A stretch of 64,000 nucleotides of DNA from Chelonoidis abingdonii (lineage: Eukaryota > Chordata > Testudines > Testudinidae): positions 10,310,886 to 10,374,885 of the forward strand of contig NC_133777.1 in the NCBI RefSeq assembly GCF_003597395.2, read 5' to 3'. A program made the position numbers and the translations under genes. A model generated the notes under the pieces. It did not search any database and was not told the DNA's origin. It worked only from the letters and a program-made list of their open reading frames with translations. Of this stretch, positions 56,744 to 64,000 are shown piece by piece. Numbering within the stretch: position 1 is the stretch's first letter; each line of letters opens with the position of its first letter.

Positions 56744-58019
56744 CTGGGGTCTTAACTGCTGGTTACAATTTGTTTTGTTTGAACTTGTGTATGAAAATTC
56801 ATAGTTAAAGCAAACAAAAACCTTAACCTGCTTCCGTAGTGGCGCTGTGAAGAGGAAAAAAAATGGAAAAACTCTGTCTCCTCTAATCTGGGATGACAAA
56901 GGTTAAAATGCTTGAATCATAATTGTAAGGTTATTGCCTGGTGTCAATCCAGGGCACTTAGTGTTCATTGGGTGTTTTCCCTGTGCATTTCTGTACATTA
57001 ATATGTCTGAATTTCTTTTAAGTGTAACCTTAACTCTGCATTTCTTGGGTTAGTAATGCATGTTTTTGAAGATAACTATAATGTAACTATATATTTTTAA
57101 ACCATTGTTACTGCTCTGTACTCCTAACCTTAACTCTATTTTAGAGTCTTTGTCTTGAAATATAAAGGTACTGTAACTAGTACTACAACAAGAAAGTCAT
57201 AATCATGCTGTTTCAATCTGAATTTCTTCCCTTATTAGGGCCTGAGGAGTAGCCTGAGAAATAATAAAAAGTACTTGAGTGTCTGCTACTCTACACTTTG
57301 TAGAGTGGCTTATCATCAGACAGTCGAACATATATTCTACAGCATTATCTTTTCCTGATGTGTAGGTCACTTCGTCAAATTTGCAATTTCAGGAACCCGC
57401 TTATGATTCTAAGTGGCAGTTTAGAGATGCGTCTATTAAAAATTTGCCTGAAGATTTGTTGTCTGTAATGATTACAACATTTTGACTGAACAAATAACTT
57501 TTGACTTGGCAGCGATGCAGCCCTCCTCTCATTGAGCGACTGATCTTGCATGAATTAAAGACAATAGGAATTTGTTCATTGGGGCTGCTAAATCAGGACC
57601 TAATGCACTGTCCAGTTCCTCTTAGCTTATCACTGAATACCTGGTGCATATGTTAGCAATACTCCTCAGCTGCTCTGTGTAGCAACAAGCCCTTGTGTAG
57701 TTCCAATCATTAGAAGCTCGCCAGTGTCTTTCAATACACCCATCCTGACACTGGTTTCTTAATAATCTTTGTAAGGGAAGTTTCTACTGCAGTGTTAACT
57801 ATCTCTCTGATTTGATTTGATTCCAAACGCATTGACAACTCCAGCTCTCAACCAACAACCCCCGCTAAAGAATCAGGGAGGGAGGAGCAACATATCTGGC
57901 TGGGAATTTTTTAGCACTAGTGTTTCCCCACCAATGATGAGAACATCCGTGAAAGCCAGATACTGAGACAGACAGGCTAATACCAGCCTTCTTTCCCTTC
58001 CCTTAACACCTCCTCCCTT
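56744..58019 (+). other. Intergenic, upstream of GNA12
   Basis: 1.3 kb of AT-rich, apparently single-copy sequence. No gene or repeat was recognised. It ends where GC content rises sharply. Confidence 0.6.
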
Positions 58020-58299
58020 TCCCCAGGGCCAACAACTCCACCTCCCGCCCCCATCACTCCCTTCTTAAGGCTCCTCCTCTTTACTCCGCCTCCATAGGGA
58101 CTCCGCCCCTTTGTCCCTATCTCTCCTCTCTTATTGGCGCTTCTGTCCTTTACCCCGCCTCCCCTCTTGGAGCTCCTCCTCTTCCCCTCCCCCGCCGTGG
58201 GAGCTCCTCCCCTTTTCTCCTCCTCCTGCCTTCCTCCCGCCCACTCTCCCTTAGTGCCGCGTGCCCAGTCGGATTGCGGGCTACGTTGATTGACACCCC

Positions 58300-58309
58300 A
58301 TTGGCCAAT
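58300..58309. promoter_or_regulatory. Palindromic CCAAT pair (possible NF-Y site)
   Basis: attggccaat holds overlapping CCAAT boxes on both strands, next to GC boxes in the CpG island, 458 bp before the ATG. Binding is inferred from the motif only. Confidence 0.55.
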
Positions 58310-58635
58310 GAGGCGTAGGGTGGGCTGAGAGAACTCCCGCCCCCGCCCCTCACGGACAGAGCTCTGTAGGTGCCAGCTGGGCTAGTAACCGTGGGACCGG
58401 CCCGCTCCGAGCTACCCCAGCGGCTAGATCTCTCCCGCAGGGCCGCGTCTCGTTCTCCTCAGGCTTCTGAACCGCGCCCCGCCCCCCCAACTGAGGGGCG
58501 CCGCGGCACCAGCCCCTCCCCGGTCAGGGCCTCCGGGCCGCGCCCCTCCGGCTCCCCCTCCCCGCCAGGCCGGCGGCTCCCTGGGCCACACCCCTCCCCT
58601 TGCAGCGTCCCCCCGCCGCCTCGCGGAGCGGGGGA

Positions 58636-58656
58636 ATGGGCGGTCCCGGCCCTTAG
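58636..58656 (+). other. Possible uORF in the GNA12 leader
   Basis: ATGGGCGGTCCCGGCCCTTA then G: six codons and a stop, 110 nt before the GNA12 ATG. Context ggggaATGG has G at +4 but is not ideal. It counts only if transcription starts upstream of it. Confidence 0.4.
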
Positions 58657-58766
58657 CCCCCCCAGTGCGGCTGCTCCGAGCGTCTGGCCGGCTCCGCCCG
58701 GTGCTAGGGGCGCTGGTGGGGTGCCCGGGGCTGTGAGTGCCGATCCCGTCCCCTTCCCCAGCAGCC

Positions 58767-59081
58767 ATGGCCGGGGTGGTGCGGACCCTGAGCCGCTGCC
58801 TGCTGCCGGCCGAAGCCACCAGCCGCGGGGAGCCGCGGCGGGAGGGCAAGGAGCGGAGCCGGGACTCGGAGCGGGAGGCGCGGCGGCGGAGCCGGGAGAT
58901 CGACGCGATGCTGGCCCGGGAGCGGCGGGCCGTGCGCCGCCTGGTCAAGATCCTTCTGCTGGGCGCCGGCGAGAGCGGCAAGTCCACCTTCCTCAAGCAG
59001 ATGCGGATCATCCACGGCCGCGAGTTCGACCAGAAGGCGCTGCTGGAGTTCCGGGCCATCATCTACGAGAACGTGGTCAAG
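58767..59081 (+). CDS. GNA12: GNA12 exon 1 (G protein subunit alpha-12)
   Basis: Heterotrimeric G protein alpha subunit of the G12/13 class. It binds GTP and activates RhoGEFs (p115-RhoGEF, LARG) at the inner plasma membrane. 315 nt, 105 codons, phase 0 at donor gtaggg. The start ATG at 58767 has a strong context (gcagccATGG). The N-terminus [17 protein letters not shown] is the GNA12 signature, as GNA13 starts differently. Cys11 is the expected palmitoylation site. A charged helix follows ([20 protein letters not shown]), then switch-independent core [19 protein letters not shown] with the P-loop GAGESGKS at residues 66-73, and [16 protein letters not shown]. Residues 17-35 diverge from mammals. 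Remaining exons lie past position 64000. Same strand as CARD11, 30 kb apart. Confidence 0.96.
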
Positions 59082-59170
59082 GTAGGGGCGAGCCCTGGGC
59101 TGGGGCAGAGGGGGCGCTGGAGCCCGGGGCGGGGGGTCACTCTGCCCCGGAAAACGGGGTGCAACAGCAG

Positions 59171-59952
59171 CTGGAGTTCGGGCCGACCTGAGAACAGCCC
59201 CCACGGGGGTGGGGACAAGGTTGGAGGGGTCCCCATGCAGGACAAAGAGTTACTGGGCTGATGGAGCCCTGGGCCTCTATCGGGCAGCAGGCATAGCCCT
59301 TTGGGGCTTCTGTCGGTACGGGGGTGCCGTGCCATGAACGAGGGTCGCCTAAAGGTGAGTTGGAGTACAGGGCCTCCTGGGTTTCTGGATTATTATCCAA
59401 GAGGATGTTTTCAAAGGGCCCAGACACCCACGGAGGGGTTCCGGAGAGAATTCGAAGACCCAGAGGAGAAGGGGGGATAGGTATGTTCTGGGAAACCACG
59501 ATGAGAACACCCTCAGGGGAGCTGGGCACCCCCATATTTGGAAGAAGGCAAGTGAGAGGGAGAGGAGGATCTCCACCCTGAGGAGTGGGTGTTGAGGATC
59601 CTTTCCTAGAGGATGACCCTGAAGATGAGGGGGAGGTCCCTGTATTGGTGCATAGATTACAGGAGTTCAAAGCTATAATTTGGGGAACATTTTAAAGAGA
59701 ATGGGGGAATCTTAACACCAAAGACTTGTGGAGATGTATCTAGGAGATTGCACAAGAGTCTGTTGAGGCCATTGAGTGATAGCCTCAAGATTGAGAGCAC
59801 CCCGACTGGGACACTGGGAGAGAGGTTGGACCTTTAGTCAATGCTTACATCTTTATTGCGGAGCCCCCAGTGCTCAGGGGCTTATGGCATGATGACTTCC
59901 TGGTGAGAGGATAGAACGGTTGCTGGAGTTCAGGGCCATGATGTACAAGAAC
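59171..59952 (+). repeat. Degenerate echoes of the exon 1 3' end in GNA12 intron 1
   Basis: The exon segment 59043-59072 (ctggagttccgggccatcat and the next ten bases) has partial copies at 59171-59195, about 59359-59374, 59660-59688 and 59923-59952. The last matches 26 of 30 bases, or 28 of 32 with the two bases before it, at exactly 880 bp distance. It would encode LLEFRAMMYKNIL. Copies are unequal in quality and spacing (about 128, 188, 300 and 264 bp), and none keeps a clean splice site. Confidence 0.55.
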
Positions 59953-60055
59953 ATCCTCAATGTGTGGAGAGCTTAGGGAAATTGACTGCCCACATCTTCC
60001 GCCTGGGGGCCTTAGGTGCTCTGCATAATAACCAGGTGGTAGTCATATTTTAGAA

Positions 60056-60380
60056 CAGGGGTTCTCAATCTTTTTCTTTGAGGCCTCCCCCAACATACTA
60101 TAAAAATTTCCTGGCCCAGCTATGCCACAACTGTTTCCTGCATATAAAAACCTGGGCTGGTGTTAGGAGGTATCAAGGAGGGCAGTTGCTTGGAGCCCCA
60201 CAGCATAGGGGGCAACACAAAACTACATTGCTCAGGCTTCGGCTTCAGCCCCAGGTGGAAGGGTTCGGGGCCCCGGGCTGCAGTTCCACATGGTGGGACT
60301 TCAGCTTTCTGCCCTGGGCATTAGCGAATCTAATACCAGCCGTGTTGGCAGATGCCCTGAAACCTGGTAGTGAACTACAG
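60056..60380 (+). mobile_element. hAT-type non-autonomous element in GNA12 intron 1
   Basis: Starts caggggttctcaatcttttt and ends near cctggtagtgaactacag, decayed inverted hAT termini. Flanked by ttttagaa (60048-60055) and ttttaaaa (60381-60388), an 8-bp duplication with one mismatch. The interior (cttcggcttcagccccaggt) matches a turtle element I recall. Confidence 0.75.
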
Positions 60381-60388
60381 TTTTAAAA

Positions 60389-61486
60389 CAATCCTACAAG
60401 TGCATAAAAGCTGGTCACCAAGGGAATACAAGGAGCCCTTGTGCACAGAAAAATAGATACATGGTCTGTACCAGGGCTGTTTCTTATATTCTCCATACAA
60501 ATGCAGGGCTACCAAGAGAGCTTGTTCCCCTCTGAGGAAGGGTCCCTGCCTACCTTTTTTATGTATCTGTATAGGACTTTCCTCACTTCTGCATGAACCC
60601 ATACTTGTGAGGAAACTTGTAGTTGGTGTGGGATTTCCTGCAGAAATCAAGGAAGGGGTTTGTGAACCATCTGAGATAAGGAAAATTGCTTCTATGTCAT
60701 AAGATGTGCTTCCAAGGATAACCTTTTTATTACAGCGCTCTCTTTAAGCACAAGTCTAATAAGTGACTCTTGCAGTCAGGATCTCCTTCAGAAGCTTCCC
60801 CATCCATCCAAACTGAATGGGAACACCATTCGTAGCTTAATTCCACTACCTGAATTGCTTTTAAGAAGCATGAGGCAAGTCACTGAAAATGGGTGGTAGC
60901 AAGGGTGGGAAAAAAGGAGTTCCCTGTGGTGGCAAGTGCCATGGGTTGGCTTTATACTCCACTGCAGGAGGAAGAAGTGGACATATATAATGCACAAGGA
61001 GAGCTCAGGCCGCAAAATCCATAGCTTAACAACTTGCTTCTCTCTTTCTTCCCCTGGTATTCCAGAATGGGCGAAAAGGGAGGGAAGAGAAGAGTATCAC
61101 TAGGTTTCAAGTACACGCAAAAGTGAGCAGTGTGAATCTTGGATTAGTGTGTTTATTTTGGTGCTACCTTAAGCTGAGTTAAAATGATGGTAAAGAGCAG
61201 TGGACTGTGTGAGGGGAGAAAAAGAAGTGGGACAGAACTGTGTGAGAAACCCTGGTTATAATAACTTTATCTTGCCCCTCTCCTAGACAAGTGGACAGCA
61301 TCTGTCTGAGTTTTTAGTGGTCGCAGTTGACAAAAAGTAGGTGTACTCTCACCTTTCAAAATAGTTCATTCTTCCACCATGGATGTTGGGGAGCTGCCTG
61401 TAATTTCAACCTGGGTTTAATAAGTGGAGTCGAAATACAGTATCGTGGAACAAACTTATTTTCGATTGGCTAACATGTTCAAACCT
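60389..61486 (+). other. GNA12 intron 1 segment
   Basis: No gene or named repeat recognised. Confidence 0.55.
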
Positions 61487-61930
61487 AAGTTCCCTCTAAG
61501 CTACATGGCCGCGCAGCTGCCTGTTAAGCCCTGCGCAGAGGCTCATGGCTGCAGTGGGGGCAGGCGCTCTTCCTGGCCAGCCCCAGTTCAGACCTCCTGT
61601 GGTGGGGAGAGGTGCCCGTCCCTCAGCCCCAAGCTGCTGCAGTGACAGAGTAGTCAGGGGAGTCCTCTCCTCAATACAGCCTGGGGGGCAGCCTGCACCC
61701 CAAACCACTAATCTCTGGCCCCACCCTAGAGTCTGCACCCCAACCCTCTGCCCCAGCCTTGAGCTCCCTCCTGAACCCCTCAACCTCAGCCCCACCCCAG
61801 AGCCCTCATCCCCACAAACCCCAACCTTCTGCTCCAGCCTTGAGCCCCCCTCCCACACCCTGAACCCCTCATCCCTGGGGTCTTGTGGTCCAGAATTTAA
61901 ACATTTTTATCGTTATAAAATATGAATTCT
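61487..61930. repeat. Interspersed repeat with C-rich minisatellite
   Basis: Starts taagttccctctaagctaca. From about 61690 to 61870 it is a degenerate array of words such as ctgccccagccttgagc, caccctagagtctgcacccc and ctgaacccctcatcc. The array keeps frames open on both strands (61545-61925 plus, 61858-61496 minus) without coding anything. Confidence 0.6.
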
Positions 61931-64000
61931 GCTTGACCCTATTGCTGACAGATGAATTGCATTTTAGCTCCTCTTTCCACACTACTCGTCAGCATTATCA
62001 AAGAGCAGTTCTGTTAAAGCTTCTAGAGTTTTGGGATCTTTGCTAGAAATGGAGTGTAAATATCTTGGATTAAAAGGTCACCTTTTATTCCCCAATATGA
62101 TTAAATTTCTCTCTGATAGAGAATAGATTATGCCCTCCTGATGGTTTGCATTGCGATTTTTCTAAGGTGCCTCTGAAAGTAGTACTTGGTCATTGTATAT
62201 GGATTAAATAAAATGGCATGAGTTGGTGCATATAGTTTGTCATATTGACTCTGATGTCAACTGGTTTGTTTCCTTTATTAAAACTCCCACTTCTTCCTTT
62301 CTGACTCCACAGCCTCTTACTTTTCCTGTATCTTGTTGCAAATTAAGCATGAATGCATGGTTCTTAGACTCTCCTCCTTGTGGGAGGTCACGGTTTAAAA
62401 ACAAAATGCTGAAATAAGTAAACCTGTGATCCAAAATTTACTTTTCCATATAGTACAGGTGATGGTTCAGAGCCTTGCTAGCTTTTTCTGGCATTGTGGG
62501 GCAATCTTCAAATACATTAGTCTTGCTTCGGTTTAAAGTAAATAATCACTGGTTAACTAGGGTTTTGCTTGTTAATCAAGGCTAAGTTTCAAAGTAACTT
62601 TGAAACTTTTTGATGATTGAAGTGAAAAGCGGTAGTGTTAATGTTCTGCTTTTGAGTACACAGACTCCATTACTTCAGCACACCCACCTGGAAGTGGAAA
62701 ATGGATAGAACAGGAGTAACTGCTGTGGTGTGTGTGGTTTTTTTTTTGTTTTTTGTTTTTTGTTTTTTGTTTTTTTTTTTTTGAAGAATCTCAAATGTAT
62801 GGAGAGACTGAGGAAGTCTTTGCATGTTGCAAGTTTCAGATCTGGTTTATTGCTGCTGCTATTCTGTAAAAGTGTTTATTGGCATTCCCATCTGAGTGTC
62901 AAAGAACAAACTGAATAACTGCTCTTCAAACATAAAATAACTGCTCCCCTTCTTGGTCCTCCTGACTACAATTAATGAAGGTTTAGGGACCTCTGGCTGT
63001 ACTGTGACCTCGTGAGTCATAACTCTGATGTTCCTGTATACGTTTGTTGCTATTTTCTATTTGTTTTTGACTTTTAAAATAGAGCACCACAAAAATGGAA
63101 ATGAGCCAGGCTTCACTGCATGAGAAAACAATTAAAATTACCCACTAACACCAAAGCAGTGCGTGTGCCAGCATGTGTGATTACTTTGAACAGAAATCTA
63201 ACAGTTGAATTCAGCTTTAAAAAAAGCATAAAGTGTAATCTGTGGAGCTATTTCAAATTAGTGTCCATACTGAAATGGACTAAACCAATTAAAACTGTAA
63301 GGAGCATTGAGTGATTTTTTTCAGTCCACAACCTGAATTTGAAAGTGACTGAAAAGTTCAGAGAAACTGTTGCTAGACATTCCAATCCATAACTTAAGTT
63401 GTGGACTTTGAATAGAAAAGTTCCAGGATGCTGTACAGATATGCACTCTCATTATGGCTGCACAAGCGAAAAGGTTTGTGCTTGATCAGTTGTTTGTCTG
63501 AAGCAGACATGTTTTATGAGGCAATAGAAAGGGTCGAATTGGAGAATACCATTGAATTCAGCTGTAAATTGCACTTACGTGAGCAAGCTGATTGTTCTCC
63601 TTGGACAAACTTGGCTCTTTATAATACATGCAGAAAAACCATAACCCTTATATTAGTCTGAGAATCCAGGGAGAAATGTCATGTCATTACTGGGAGTTCC
63701 ACATGCTGCTGTATAAGTTGGTCTTGATCCACAATGTTTTGGGTTTGCATGTTTGGATTCAGAACTTGTGAGGGATTAGCAATACTTGACCTTCAATAGT
63801 CTTTCACTGTACAGGTAAAATATTCTGGGTATTGATTTTTGATTGGTGTTTTTTTGATTTGTAGTAGGTATGGTTGATTCTTCATTAGTCTGTCACAGGA
63901 CAATATCATTTTCTTCTTGATCATGGCAGCTGCACACCTCAAAGAGCTGGCGTGGTTATATTACAGCAGACTTATCTATTGAATTCTCTTACATTAAAAC
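61931..64000 (+). other. GNA12 intron 1, end of window
   Basis: AT-rich intron sequence with a poly-T tract at 62738-62782 broken by single G (tttttttgttttttgttttt). No exon, gene or named element was seen. The window ends inside the intron. Confidence 0.6.

Larger units (their letters stand above)
58020..58766 (+). promoter_or_regulatory. GNA12: GNA12 CpG-island promoter and 5' UTR
   Basis: GC-rich, CpG-dense sequence begins near 58020 and runs through exon 1 to about 59170. Visible elements: GC boxes (ctccgccccttt at 58101, taccccgcctcc near 58150, cgcccccgcccctc at 58336), an inverted CCAAT (attgg, 58133) and a palindromic CCAAT pair (attggccaat, 58300-58309). No TATA box. The start site probably lies between about 58330 and 58700, but this is inference. 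Typical housekeeping promoter. Confidence 0.75.

Noticed and set aside
58370..59204. Long overlapping open frames of 166-273 codons in several frames around GNA12 exon 1
   Set aside because: Stop codons are rare in this CpG island, so all frames stay open. Only the frame from 58767 has protein family motifs; the others are arginine/proline-rich shadows.
61496..61925. Opposed open frames of 120-126 codons, proline- and glycine-rich
   Set aside because: They follow a C-rich degenerate minisatellite inside a repeat, without stops on either strand and without any domain.
1..64000. Search for CRISPR arrays, operons, tRNA/rRNA genes or a bacterial system
   Set aside because: No regularly spaced repeats of CRISPR type, no polycistronic gene layout and no recognisable tRNA or rRNA. 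The gene structure is that of a vertebrate.

Overview
The window is vertebrate nuclear DNA, most likely from a turtle. The evidence is split exons with GT..AG borders, two neighbouring genes of a conserved vertebrate block, and an interspersed-repeat load typical of turtle genomes (CR1 LINEs of several subfamilies, RTE and L1-like LINE scraps, hAT and Harbinger-type MITEs, turtle-style SINEs, solo LTRs, a Ty3/Gypsy gag-pro fragment). The host call rests on my memory of turtle repeat consensus sequences and was not checked by search. Nothing prokaryotic is present.

Positions 1-28483 hold the 3' three quarters of CARD11 (CARMA1) on the plus strand: 19 coding exons whose phases join without a break into 875 codons plus stop. 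They cover the second half of the coiled coil, the phosphorylated linker, and the PDZ, SH3 and guanylate-kinase (MAGUK) domains. The CARD and the first half of the coiled coil lie upstream of the window. The intron at 12630-17889 carries a CR1 copy split by a 1.2 kb solo LTR, and the next intron carries an 800-N assembly gap.

Positions 28484-58000 are intergenic, and I found no host gene there. The stretch starts with the CARD11 3' UTR and an RTE LINE tail, then has sparse old repeats (a fold-back SINE pair, a MIR, palindromic MITEs, two related 45-48 bp minisatellites). A dense nested repeat pile follows at 47.8-56.7 kb. Inside it, a 1.28 kb contig made only of Gypsy gag-pro sequence sits between two 100-N gaps.

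Positions 58020-59170 form a CpG-island promoter and exon 1 of GNA12 (G protein alpha-12) on the plus strand. Its intron 1 continues past the window end. The CARD11-GNA12 tandem order matches human 7p22. CARD11 builds the CARD11-BCL10-MALT1 signalling complex in lymphocytes; GNA12 couples receptors to Rho activation. They are neighbours by synteny, with no sign of co-regulation.

No undescribed biological system is evident. The most unusual signal is a set of partial echoes of the 3' end of GNA12 exon 1 at four places in the first 900 bp of intron 1, the best one 28 of 32 bases identical. Next are the gap-bounded Gypsy island and the clean nested insertions with intact target-site duplications.
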